Source: a virus
Reading direction: 5' to 3' (one strand)
IMG/VR virus record: IMGVR_UViG_3300036985_004240
Coordinates: 1-21,767 of that record
Length of the DNA: 21,767 nt
The notes below the pieces were generated by a model that saw nothing but the letters and a program-made list of their open reading frames with translations, ran no database searches and had not been told where the DNA came from. Both the position numbers and the translations under genes were made by a program. Below, piece after piece: positions 8,139 to 15,035 of the stretch (position 1 is the first letter of the stretch; the number at the start of each line of letters is the position of its first letter).

Positions 8139-8915
8139 TGTAGCCCATTTTTGTTTTAAGTATGCGGCTATTCTATCTTTGTCAGTGGCACTCAAGACTG
8201 GTGAATAAATTAAAACCTCTCCAAAATCACAGCTAGAATAAAAAGCTCCTGTTAATGTTCCGTCACTAAAAAGGACAAAAGGTTGTTGGAAATCCATTGT
8301 TAAAGCAGAAGCTGTACCTTTCTGCACGTTATCAACGTATGCTTTTAAACTAGAACCGTGTTCGTAAGTTTGAACATAAGCAGTATTTGCAGCATACGTT
8401 TGAACCCATGAAATTGGTCTTTGAGTGCCCGCATTGTTACAAGCAACTACATAACTCGGATTGTACTGCCCTGCATTCATGATGTAACAAAAACCGTTTT
8501 TGCCAGTTGAGCCATCAACATTACCGTAAGGTCTTTCTTCGGCAGCAGCCGCAGTCCGCATTTTCATGACAGAAAACACAGTAAAATTTGAAGATCCTGT
8601 AATGCTAGTTGCCGCTAATAATCTATCATTTACGCCATCTCCTTTGACGGTTGGCAATCCATTTATAGAGTTTGTTTGAAATAATGGTCGTGCTGCTGCT
8701 GTGGATTGACTGAAGTTATTGTTCTGTCCAGATAAATCTCGCCATTGACCAACTGGGTCGTTATTAGCAGTTGCCTCAGCTCCACCTGTGGTTTGATATA
8801 AACTTGCCTTGGCGGAGGCATCTAGCCATAATTTTAATCCACTGATTTTTGTTGGATTGAACGATTCTGATACAACACTAATTGGTGTTGTACCAATACC
8901 AATGCCTAGATACAT
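8133..8915 (-). CDS. Concanavalin-A-like/LamG-type lectin-fold virion protein
   Basis: A 260-residue protein from the ATG at 8915, which follows a strong GGGAG 8 bases away and the stop of the spike-base-like gene. The longer frame to 8978 adds 21 residues inside that gene and is not preferred. The sequence shows signatures of phage laminin-G/concanavalin-like domains: GLKLWLDAS near residue 24, VGQWRDLSGQNNNF, a GDGVNDRL block, an antiparallel-sheet body, and a terminal helix-like ATDKDRIAAYLKQKW. Such domains bind sugars and in phages are found in spikes, fibres or capsid decorations. Its location after a small spike-base-like gene suggests the pair forms a host-binding or surface structure. 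No hydrolase motif is evident. Confidence 0.7.
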   Translation of the reverse strand: MYLGIGIGTTPISVVSESFNPTKISGLKLWLDASAKASLYQTTGGAEATANNDPVGQWRDLSGQNNNFSQSTAAARPLFQTNSINGLPTVKGDGVNDRLLAATSITGSSNFTVFSVMKMRTAAAAEERPYGNVDGSTGKNGFCYIMNAGQYNPSYVVACNNAGTQRPISWVQTYAANTAYVQTYEHGSSLKAYVDNVQKGTASALTMDFQQPFVLFSDGTLTGAFYSSCDFGEVLIYSPVLSATDKDRIAAYLKQKWATA

Positions 8916-8922
8916 AAGCTCC

Positions 8923-9177
8923 CTAATATAATGCAACAATAAGCGTTGCACTTGTTGCGGCCATAACATTCTTTGCAAACACTGGTAAGAGTGTCCCCGC
9001 TGGTACAGTCAGTGAAACGGCTGCGGAATCATCGACGCATTTAAGGCTTACAACACCAGCGCCGCCTACCCACAAAGCTCTACAACCAGTTAGGTCAGTA
9101 GAGTCTGATGGCGTTACAGCAGCAACACGTCGAGCAGAAAAAAGAGCGGTTGGATTAGAGGGTGTAAAATCTGGCAT
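8923..9177 (-). CDS. Spike-base-like small virion protein (RCAP_rcc01079-type candidate)
   Basis: An 84-residue protein with the pattern of the small phage/gene-transfer-agent spike base family: an AARxVAAVTPSDxTDL-like start (here ARRVAAVTPSDSTDL), CRALWVGGAGVVSL, a beta hairpin, VPAGTLLPVFAKNV, and a hydrophobic VALY end. The family forms a compact beta domain that carries spikes or fibres. It ends 7 bases before the lectin-like gene, which has its own strong ribosome site, so the two probably act together at the virion surface. The family name is recalled from pattern, not from a search. Confidence 0.6.
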   Translation of the reverse strand: MPDFTPSNPTALFSARRVAAVTPSDSTDLTGCRALWVGGAGVVSLKCVDDSAAVSLTVPAGTLLPVFAKNVMAATSATLIVALY

Positions 9178-9180
9178 AAA

Positions 9181-9423
9181 TTATTCTTTACCTAAAGACA
9201 CGGTAGTATCTACATCAAGTTCTGATGACTTAATTCCCAATCGTTTGAGAACATCTCCGATTGTGAACTTTTCTTTACTCTTAAAACCACTTAAAGCCTG
9301 ATCTAAGGAATCCATTCCAATAAATCGAGCAATTTTGGCTAAGTCATAGTCATCGTATTTCAGAAGATAGGGATCATCTGTAGTACGAGTGATAGAAGTC
9401 AGTGGAACAGATTTTTTATCCAT
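9181..9423 (-). CDS. Small unknown protein, 80 aa
   Basis: An 80-residue, mixed charged protein (MDKKSVPLTSITRTTDD, then a helical region IARFIGMDSLDQALSGF and a Lys-rich IGDVLKRLGIKSSEL). No family is recognised. The ATG lies only 8 bases after the base of the GGGGG/CCCCC terminator hairpin, and there is no Shine-Dalgarno between, which is unusual. Expression would require transcription past the hairpin and may be low. The stop is 3 bases before the spike-base-like gene. A later start at Met37 is possible, but there the frame would lose half the protein. Confidence 0.55.
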   Translation of the reverse strand: MDKKSVPLTSITRTTDDPYLLKYDDYDLAKIARFIGMDSLDQALSGFKSKEKFTIGDVLKRLGIKSSELDVDTTVSLGKE

Positions 9424-9449
9424 AAATTAAAGGGGGCTTTTCACCCCCA
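9424..9449 (-). terminator. Intrinsic terminator-like hairpin after the capsid accessory genes
   Basis: On the minus strand GGGGG (9448-9444), a 7-base loop TGAAAAG, CCCCC (9436-9432), then TTTAATTT. The T tract is interrupted, so partial termination is likely. It separates the 107-aa gene from the 80-aa gene. Confidence 0.6.
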
Positions 9450-9455
9450 TCGAAG

Positions 9456-9779
9456 CTATGTAGCTTTTGTGAACTTGTGATAGAAGTAAGAAGTGCCGTT
9501 TGACAAAACTATAAAGCAGTTAGTATCAGCGTCAGCATCTTTTACAATACCTATAAAACCAGCACCAACTGTAGCTGGAGCACCGAACGAAGTCGTAAGC
9601 TCTGCTGCTGATGGTGTAGTATCACCTACGTTGTTGATTGCTTGCTTGGTACGGATACCAGCAGCCGTAGCAACTACCTGTCCGGTAGGTGTTACAGTGC
9701 CAGAAAACACGCCATCAGCAGTTGCCGAAGCAAGCTCTGCTGGCATACCAAGTCCAATCAATGTGGTTGCGCTTGCCAT
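9456..9779 (-). CDS. Probable capsid decoration/accessory protein, 107 aa
   Basis: A 107-residue, Ala/Thr/Gly-rich, predicted beta protein. It starts MASATTLIGLGMPAELAS, has VSGTVTPTG-like small-residue stretches, and ends with the aromatic strand CFIVLSNGTSYFYHKF. Short Thr/Ala-rich proteins of this kind are frequently encoded directly after the major capsid gene and found in phage heads or head fibres. A good AAGGA lies 8 bases before the ATG. The gene is bracketed by two terminator hairpins (9796-9823 upstream, 9432-9448 downstream), so its level is probably set by readthrough. The decoration role is inference from place. Confidence 0.55.
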   Translation of the reverse strand: MASATTLIGLGMPAELASATADGVFSGTVTPTGQVVATAAGIRTKQAINNVGDTTPSAAELTTSFGAPATVGAGFIGIVKDADADTNCFIVLSNGTSYFYHKFTKAT

Positions 9780-9793
9780 ATTAAAATCCTTGT

Positions 9794-9823
9794 AAAAAGG
9801 GGCGCTGTACTAGCCGCCCCTTT
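9794..9823 (-). terminator. Strong intrinsic terminator after capsid block
   Basis: On the minus strand AAAGGGGCG (9823-9815), a 10-base loop, the perfect complement CGCCCCTTT (9804-9796), then two further Ts. It begins 4 bases after the stop of the 164-aa gene and should reduce transcription into all downstream tail genes. The flanking A/T runs also allow termination on the plus strand, which would block antisense transcription into the capsid genes. Confidence 0.75.
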
Positions 9824-9826
9824 CAA

Positions 9827-10321
9827 TTAGTCAATCGACAATGGTCTGGTTGATTGAAGTTCTGCCGAAGCTGCTGTAGCTCCTACAGTTGTGAGTCCAA
9901 TCACGCCAGGAAGTAGTACAAACGATCCACCAGAAGCGTCATCGCAAACGCCACCAGTTGCGGTCGTATATACCGAATTCTTGGCAGTATAATTGATAAG
10001 ACGACCTTTGATCCCCTTGCCACTACCACCACCAGCAATTCCACCAACCCATACCCAAAGGTACTCGTTGGTGCTTGCTGCTACCTGAGCTGCACCAAAA
10101 GAACGAACTTTTGTTGTTGCTTCAGTATTGTCCATCTGAACGACAGTATAATCATCCTTAATCGATACGAAATCGTATTGAGTAAGTGATTCTCCTGCTT
10201 TACAGAAAATGAAATCACCTTCTGGCAAAGAACCAAAAGCACCAAGCGAAGCTGGTAGCGGAAGTTCTGTATTTGTGAAGGTTTTCTTATAATTAACTCC
10301 GAATGATCCTGAACCTGACAT
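9827..10321 (-). CDS. Probable capsid decoration/stabilisation protein, 164 aa
   Basis: A 164-residue beta-rich protein directly after the major capsid gene (19-base gap with a GGAGGT ribosome site). A central EGDFIFCKAGESLTQYDFVSIKDDYTV segment, then VRSFGAAQVAA and WVWVGGIAG, resembles the small beta-barrel head proteins (DUF2190-like) that sit beside capsid genes in many phages. The end is Ser/Thr-rich. A strong terminator follows at once, so this gene and the capsid gene probably share the highest expression. It could also be a protease-independent head accessory protein; there is no catalytic motif. Confidence 0.55.
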   Translation of the reverse strand: MSGSGSFGVNYKKTFTNTELPLPASLGAFGSLPEGDFIFCKAGESLTQYDFVSIKDDYTVVQMDNTEATTKVRSFGAAQVAASTNEYLWVWVGGIAGGGSGKGIKGRLINYTAKNSVYTTATGGVCDDASGGSFVLLPGVIGLTTVGATAASAELQSTRPLSID

Positions 10322-10340
10322 ATTCTGTTACCTCCAAAAA

Positions 10341-11297
10341 TTAAGCGTAAATAACAGCTTGAAGTGCAGGAGCAGCGCAGCAGAGGTTTCCTTCAACGAT
10401 AATTACCGTGAAGAAAGCATCTTGGTCCACTGGTCGAGCCATCTCAGGAGCCAGGGGCTTGAAATCTGCGCCTCGGACTAAATCCATCGACCAGTACTTC
10501 GTATTAAGAAGTCGGCATGAATTAGTCTCAAGCACTGAAGAACCGTATCCACCGTCGAACACGAAATCGCATCCGTCGTACTGAAGCACACGGAATCCAG
10601 CTACAGCTTTCTTGGTAGGAAGCTGAATACGCTGAATAGCGGTGAGAGAGCTGTGGAGGTACTTCCAAGCAACACGATCCATGATTCCAAGGTCAGGCTG
10701 CTCATCGCCACGAGTAACTTGCGAAATCGCGTCGGTGATAGTCTCCTGTACGTTAGAAGCAGAGAGGGTCGTATTAACTGCAAGGTTACGTGCCCAAACA
10801 TTTGAAGAACGATCAATGGTTCCGTAGGTACCGCTCGATGGGGATGTAGAAATTGCTTTCTTCAAACCATCAAACTCAAGTCCGCTGCTTCCTGTTCCAT
10901 CGCCACGAAGGGATGTAGAAACTGTGTTCTTGAGACGAGCTACAGCAGCCTTAATCTTGCTTTCTGCAAGGTCAAGGAGAGCTGCTTCGTCACGATTAGC
11001 GCGACGATCACGTCCAGAGATTGCTACAGGCTCATAGCACTGCTTGATAGCAAATCGGAACGCCGTAAGGTCGTCGATTGCAGCAAGGTTGAACGAATCA
11101 AATCCAGCGTAGAAACCACCCTGAGCTGCATCATTGTACATGATGGGCTTGCGGAGTTCATATCCACCAGAAAATTTACGAATAAGTCCCTGATCGTCAA
11201 GAGATGCGAGAACTGGATTGTGGTGAAGAACCTCATCCGCAATAGCATCCGACTGATCGAAAAGGGTCGCTACGATTGCCTCTTCCAAATTAGCCAT
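10341..11297 (-). CDS. Major capsid protein (HK97-fold candidate)
   Basis: A 318-residue protein immediately downstream of the scaffold gene. It begins MANLEEAIVATLFDQSDAIADEV and has an N-arm, a glycine-rich E-loop-like region (YNDAAQGGFYAGFDSF), a long spine-helix-like segment (NRDEAALLDLAESKIKAAVARLKNTV), and a C-terminal beta region (FFTVIIVEGNLCCAAPALQAVIYA). This order matches HK97-fold capsid proteins of P22/podovirus-type phages that assemble on a separate scaffold. It would form the icosahedral shell. The start at 11297 lies just after a stem-loop that includes its GAGGA ribosome site. No protease gene is near, consistent with maturation without cleavage. Confidence 0.8.
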   Translation of the reverse strand: MANLEEAIVATLFDQSDAIADEVLHHNPVLASLDDQGLIRKFSGGYELRKPIMYNDAAQGGFYAGFDSFNLAAIDDLTAFRFAIKQCYEPVAISGRDRRANRDEAALLDLAESKIKAAVARLKNTVSTSLRGDGTGSSGLEFDGLKKAISTSPSSGTYGTIDRSSNVWARNLAVNTTLSASNVQETITDAISQVTRGDEQPDLGIMDRVAWKYLHSSLTAIQRIQLPTKKAVAGFRVLQYDGCDFVFDGGYGSSVLETNSCRLLNTKYWSMDLVRGADFKPLAPEMARPVDQDAFFTVIIVEGNLCCAAPALQAVIYA

Positions 11298-11302
11298 TTT
11301 AA

Positions 11303-11327
11303 TTATCCTCTAAAGTTTAGTGGATAA
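11303..11327 (-). promoter_or_regulatory. Stem-loop holding the major capsid ribosome binding site
   Basis: A 25-base palindrome with 11 of 12 pairs matched: outer arms TTATCC (11327-11322) and GGATAA (11308-11303), one mismatch, then inner arms CTAAA and TTTAG around a single C. The GAGGA ribosome site lies in the 3' arm, 5 bases before the ATG at 11297. It may control translation or protect/process the capsid mRNA, or be a protein-binding palindrome. Confidence 0.65.
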
Positions 11328-11346
11328 CCTCTTGGCTCAGAGTTAG

Positions 11347-12378
11347 CTAATCGCCAGTCATGCGCCGCCGCAGGTTATCCCGAATGTCTTTCGTTACTAC
11401 CCTGGGGGTTCCGCTGCCAGCAGAGCCAGATATTGATCTAGCAGCTTGCTTTGCCCTTTGCGTGGCTTGCATTTGCTGCTGTATGACCGGCTTGGCCTGA
11501 AGTTTTTGATTCAGGTTGGCAAATACCGGATTACCATTCACCACATAATTATAGGCAGTTTCTAGGATCTCCTCTTGGGAGCTATATCTGCCTGTCTGGG
11601 TTAAAGCTCTAACCACGGGGGCCATCTCACCTTCCAGTTGGGAAGCTGTTTCTGGGTCGCGGAACAAAGGCTTCTGGTTCATGAAAGATTCTACAATCTT
11701 TTGATTCATGTACTCAACTGCCTTTTTTTCTTGCTCTTGGTGCATTGATTGCCATCGCTCCTCAGCAATCCGCTCTGCCTCAGCGCGAGTAAGGTATTCT
11801 TGTTCTGCCTCCTGATATTCCGTTTGATTCTCACCTACAAGTTCTTCAGGAGAAATACCGTAAGATTCCAGCCATTCTACTGCTGTAGCATACGGGTTGT
11901 TTTTCATCGCTCTATCCCAAGCAACAGAGCGTTTGGCTACATCTTGTATTGAGATACCCTCTTTAGCGTAATCTTCCTCGTATTGTTTAATAGTGTTGTA
12001 AACTGTCGAGTTGCGCTCGATTAACTGATTAAGCTCTTGAGCCTTGCGATCATACTGAGTGCGAGTTTCGTGAGCCCGTCTATTAAGGTAGCCTTGAAGC
12101 ACATGAGAGTTTTCAGACGTAGGATTAAGAAAAGCCTCTTTCTCAGCCTTGTTCATATCAGCCGGAGGAGCATAAACAATCTGCTCAGACTGTGCCGCTG
12201 GTGCAGAAGTTTCAACCTCGGAATCCTCTTCCTTGGTTTCTTCAACTGCTTCTGTCTTACTTACTTCATCATTTTGACTATGAAGCTGCTTACGCAATGA
12301 ATGACGAATTTGTAAATCAGTTTCGTTTCGATCTGGGGTTACATTTTCAGGAGTTACTTCGGTTACATTATCTTCCAT
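11347..12378 (-). CDS. Scaffolding protein
   Basis: A 343-residue, very acidic and helical protein immediately upstream of the capsid gene, the standard scaffold position. The N-terminal 70 residues are Glu/Ser/Thr-rich and probably disordered. Residues 75-290 are helical, with Gln/Glu coiled segments (EYLTRAEAERIAEERWQ). Residues 290-315 are Gln/Ala/Lys-rich, and the C-terminus is basic (DIRDNLRRRMTGD), as in scaffolds that bind the capsid protein through a basic C-terminal helix. It directs procapsid assembly and leaves before or during packaging. The start overlaps the previous gene by 11 bases. No protease motif is fused to it. Confidence 0.75.
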   Translation of the reverse strand: MEDNVTEVTPENVTPDRNETDLQIRHSLRKQLHSQNDEVSKTEAVEETKEEDSEVETSAPAAQSEQIVYAPPADMNKAEKEAFLNPTSENSHVLQGYLNRRAHETRTQYDRKAQELNQLIERNSTVYNTIKQYEEDYAKEGISIQDVAKRSVAWDRAMKNNPYATAVEWLESYGISPEELVGENQTEYQEAEQEYLTRAEAERIAEERWQSMHQEQEKKAVEYMNQKIVESFMNQKPLFRDPETASQLEGEMAPVVRALTQTGRYSSQEEILETAYNYVVNGNPVFANLNQKLQAKPVIQQQMQATQRAKQAARSISGSAGSGTPRVVTKDIRDNLRRRMTGD

Positions 12379-12694
12379 TCCTGTACCTATCTATCATTTT
12401 GGCTTTTATGTTTTGGATGAGCTTACGTTCAGACGCACCAGATTCTCTTTCTGTTGTGTACCCTCTGTCGTAAGCATCTCCGACTTCTACTGCACCAGCC
12501 GCTCGATAAGCAGCTCGTAATTTGCTTTTGCTTGTGTAAATCTCTCTAGGATTAAGAGGGTTTCTAGTTGGTGGCATTTCATCGTGGATAAAGTGATGCG
12601 CTGCATTGGCATGAACTCGCACCATTACCTCTTCAACCGAAACAACCTTCTGCTGCACATGGCACCATTGGAATAGTTTGTGTTTTTCTGTCAT
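12368..12694 (-). CDS. Conserved small phage protein between portal and scaffold, 108 aa
   Basis: A 108-residue protein with one Cys and several His in its N-terminal half (FQWCHVQQ, HANAAHHFIHDEM), then the motif PTRNPLNPREIYTSKSKLRAAYRAAGAVEVGD, and a basic end (IKAKMIDRYRNGR). The YTSKSKxR..R..G.VEVGD pattern is, from memory, widespread in podoviruses at this locus; its role is not known to me. Its ATG overlaps the upstream stop (TAATG) and its end overlaps the scaffold start, so all three are translationally coupled. It may be a head assembly or regulatory protein; too few cysteines remain to call a zinc finger. Confidence 0.55.
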   Translation of the reverse strand: MTEKHKLFQWCHVQQKVVSVEEVMVRVHANAAHHFIHDEMPPTRNPLNPREIYTSKSKLRAAYRAAGAVEVGDAYDRGYTTERESGASERKLIQNIKAKMIDRYRNGR

Positions 12695-13095
12695 TAGTCA
12701 TCCATTGCAGTTAAAAGCAACAATGCTTTAATTTTTCTGTCTTTTTTCTTTTTCTTTTCAAAAGCTATCTTTCTTGCTTGCTCTAATAGCATTTCTGTAT
12801 GCGCTACTAGCTTTGCATTATACTCTGCAAGAATTGCAGAAACTTCAGTTTTCAATGCTTCTGTATCAAGAGTGTTGAGAATCTGTTCTTTTGGCGCTCC
12901 GGCTTCTAACTGCGCTTGTATCTGCTTCTTAAACTCAAGGGACGGACGCTTACGCTTCTTGGTTTTAGGCTGCTTTGATTGCAGTATTCTTGCTGCGTAC
13001 TCTTCTTCTAACCGATCGTACGCTTTTTTAAATCCATCAGGATCTAATAGTTGTACTTGCAGATAACTCTGCGGTGGTTTGAAGAATAGAAACAT
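12694..13095 (-). CDS. Basic coiled protein, 133 aa, unknown
   Basis: A 133-residue, Lys-rich, mainly helical protein. It has a hydrophobic start (MFLFFKPPQSYLQVQLL), a basic patch (KQPKTKKRKRPSLEFKKQ), a helix with regular Ala/Leu spacing (VSAILAEYNAKLVAHTEMLL), a lysine run (EKKKKKDRK), and a hydrophobic ALLLLTAMDD end. It might bind nucleic acid or the scaffold; no family is recognised. The start at 13095 has AGG 8 bases upstream. The end overlaps the next gene by one base (TAATG), which supports the frame as real. Confidence 0.5.
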   Translation of the reverse strand: MFLFFKPPQSYLQVQLLDPDGFKKAYDRLEEEYAARILQSKQPKTKKRKRPSLEFKKQIQAQLEAGAPKEQILNTLDTEALKTEVSAILAEYNAKLVAHTEMLLEQARKIAFEKKKKKDRKIKALLLLTAMDD

Positions 13096-13172
13096 TTTTA
13101 TACCTGTTCGGCATCCTCGAAGAAGCTAACGTAAGATTGTCCTTCCATATCTTGATGGCTCTGAATCTGACA

Positions 13173-13439
13173 TTACTCAATTTCAAATGTTACTGTGATG
13201 GCATTAAGAGCCTGTAAGCTAGCCTCCTGAGCTGCGACTTTAGCAGCTTCTTGAGCTTGTCTAACATTGTAACCTTCCACTTGTGCTCGAATGTAATTAT
13301 TTACATTTGCTTTTGCTGTCTCTTCTTTTGTGAGGACACTATCTATGGTCCAGCCTTGATCTATCGCTAATGCTTCAATAGCTGCGTCAATGAGAACTTC
13401 TTCGCCTTCGTAGCTCAAAACGATTTTCTTTATTGCCAT
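13173..13439 (-). CDS. Small unknown protein, 88 aa
   Basis: An 88-residue protein. It has a basic start (MAIKKIVLSYEGEEVLIDAAIEALA), a central helical region with TKEETAKANVNNYIRAQVEGYNVRQ, an Ala/Gln-rich helix, and a final beta strand (ITVTFEIE). It lies 1 base after the stop of a 47-aa gene and before a 77-base gap. No family is recognised; by place it may belong to the fibre or head completion group, for example as a fibre chaperone. Confidence 0.5.
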   Translation of the reverse strand: MAIKKIVLSYEGEEVLIDAAIEALAIDQGWTIDSVLTKEETAKANVNNYIRAQVEGYNVRQAQEAAKVAAQEASLQALNAITVTFEIE

Positions 13440-13440
13440 T

Positions 13441-13584
13441 TTATTCTTCCTTTTCTTCTACTTTCTCTTCTAGCACTTTAAGTATCTTGAGTGCTTCAAC
13501 GCCTTGATAGACTTCTGCGTACGGCTTGCTGATTAAATAATTTAAAATGCTTTTTACTATTTCTTCGTCAATTATGTATTTCAT
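13441..13584 (-). CDS. Very small unknown protein, 47 aa
   Basis: ATG at 13584 has a strong AAGGAGA 4-5 bases upstream, and the frame ends in TAA at 13441, only 1 base before the next ATG. The 47 residues start MKYIIDEEIVKSILNYLISKPYAEV and end with an acidic/basic helix (LKVLEEKVEEKEE). The pattern (two helices around SKPYAEV) resembles small phage proteins of unknown role found near structural genes. The good ribosome site and tight spacing are the main support. It is too short for most gene callers. Confidence 0.6.
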   Translation of the reverse strand: MKYIIDEEIVKSILNYLISKPYAEVYQGVEALKILKVLEEKVEEKEE

Positions 13585-13628
13585 TTTGTCTCCTTAGTTT
13601 TGATAAGGTTTTGTTGTAATTTATTTTC

Positions 13629-15035
13629 TTACACGCTTGTTACTGTTTCCCAACCTGTTGCTCCACCGATTCGCAGTTTATTTAGTGTAGTATCAAAATA
13701 CATCCCGCCTAATACATAAGCTGGTGCACCCGCTGTTGTTGCTTGTACTGGAAAGAATACAAAATTTTGATTTATTTTCATTCTTGTCGATCCGGCACTA
13801 TCTCTCCATTCCATTAAATTTACAGCCGATGCGGAAGCAGATCGAAAAATAGCGCCAATGGTTACATCGCTTAAAGCTGTGACATCTAGCATAGCTGCTG
13901 GTGATACAGCACCAATACCAACTCTTGTTGCGTTTGTTGCGTTAGCACTGCGGATAATAATGTTTGCGCCAATATTCTCAATCGATGGGAATGACGCAGT
14001 AGTGCCACCAAATTGAATTTTAACCGGACCTGTAAGCGATTCATTTCGGATTAAAAAATCGCCAGACGTACCGCTTGAAGCCAAATTCCATCGCTGTCCG
14101 TTAACAATACTAGCCGCAGCCGAACCACCAACACCGCCTGTAAAAGATCCCGAAGAAGTAATTCCATTTACGTTAATTCGCGCTCTTTCAGTACCTCCGC
14201 ATGTAAACGTAATATCAGTAGACCCGCTAGACGGCGTCCCCATGCCTGTCGTTGTCGCGTTTCTAAATGCGTAAACTGGCAACGTAGCAGTCGACACGGA
14301 ATTGATAATTGCAAAGCTACCGTTATTTATTCCTTGAATGTTTGAGCCTGCTGTCATAATAAGACCTGGGCCAGAGGTCATTGAGAAAGTAACAGGCGAG
14401 CCAGAACTAACAATGCTACTGGCAAGAGATAAAACCGTTGCGGTTGATGCGCTTAGCACAGTCAGCTTGTGTGTGCCTGTTGTGCCGCCAACAAGTAAAT
14501 TACCACCACCAACTCCTATTTGAATATTGCCAGTCGCTGCATTATTTAAAAGCAGAGGAGAGCCATTGATCCGAAGCTCTTGATAAACGTTATATGCATC
14601 ATTAATACTTGCTATCTCAGGTGACCCATTAGTGCCAACCATGATAAAGTTTTTATCGGTATTTGTATTAATTGAAAATTTAGCATTGTTTAAAACCGTT
14701 CCACTTGTCGCAATGCCGACATTACCGTTTGCGTTAAGAAGCACCCTAGATGTGCCAGCCGTTGTTAATCCAAGAATATTAGTACCGGCTATATAAACAC
14801 CAGTGTCGGTATCAGTAACAAAAGAATGAGAGGGAGCAGCCGCTGTACCACCTGTTGTTAATATATTGCCTAGCAGTGACAAGGTGTCTGTTGTCTTGTC
14901 GTATGTCATTCCAGCGTCACCACCGAATGAGCCAGAATCATTAAACTGAACCTGCCCAGTACTTCCACCAGGTGAAGAAGCAGCATCAGAAACAACGTCA
15001 AATGTACCTGTGAATGGATTAAAAACGTAAGCCAC
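13629..15035 (-). CDS. Tail fibre-like protein, 468 aa
   Basis: A 468-residue Gly/Ser/Thr/Ala/Asn-rich beta protein. The N-terminus (MAYVFNPFTGTFDVV) is short and probably anchors to the virion. The next part (GSTGQVQFNDSGSFGGDAGM, TYDKTTDTLSLLG) is a repeat unit common in phage fibres, followed by many TTAGTSRV/NGNVGI-like units. The last 30 residues (YVLGGMYFDTTLNKLRIGGATGWETV) look like a terminal tip domain. There is no peptidase S74 chaperone motif (no C-terminal catalytic Ser-Lys pair seen). It likely trimerises and binds the host. The start overlaps the 82-aa gene by one base. Its place between portal and scaffold is unusual. Confidence 0.7.
   Translation of the reverse strand: MAYVFNPFTGTFDVVSDAASSPGGSTGQVQFNDSGSFGGDAGMTYDKTTDTLSLLGNILTTGGTAAAPSHSFVTDTDTGVYIAGTNILGLTTAGTSRVLLNANGNVGIATSGTVLNNAKFSINTNTDKNFIMVGTNGSPEIASINDAYNVYQELRINGSPLLLNNAATGNIQIGVGGGNLLVGGTTGTHKLTVLSASTATVLSLASSIVSSGSPVTFSMTSGPGLIMTAGSNIQGINNGSFAIINSVSTATLPVYAFRNATTTGMGTPSSGSTDITFTCGGTERARINVNGITSSGSFTGGVGGSAAASIVNGQRWNLASSGTSGDFLIRNESLTGPVKIQFGGTTASFPSIENIGANIIIRSANATNATRVGIGAVSPAAMLDVTALSDVTIGAIFRSASASAVNLMEWRDSAGSTRMKINQNFVFFPVQATTAGAPAYVLGGMYFDTTLNKLRIGGATGWETVTSV

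Noticed and set aside
8916-8978. Longer start for the lectin-like protein (21 more residues).
   Set aside because: The extra part lies inside the spike-base-like gene, while the ATG at 8915 has a strong GGGAG site and follows that gene's stop.
13098-13148. 16-codon minus-strand frame MEGQSYVSFFEDAEQV in the 77-base gap before the 133-aa gene.
   Set aside because: No ribosome site and too short to tell from chance; it might be a leader peptide but this cannot be shown.
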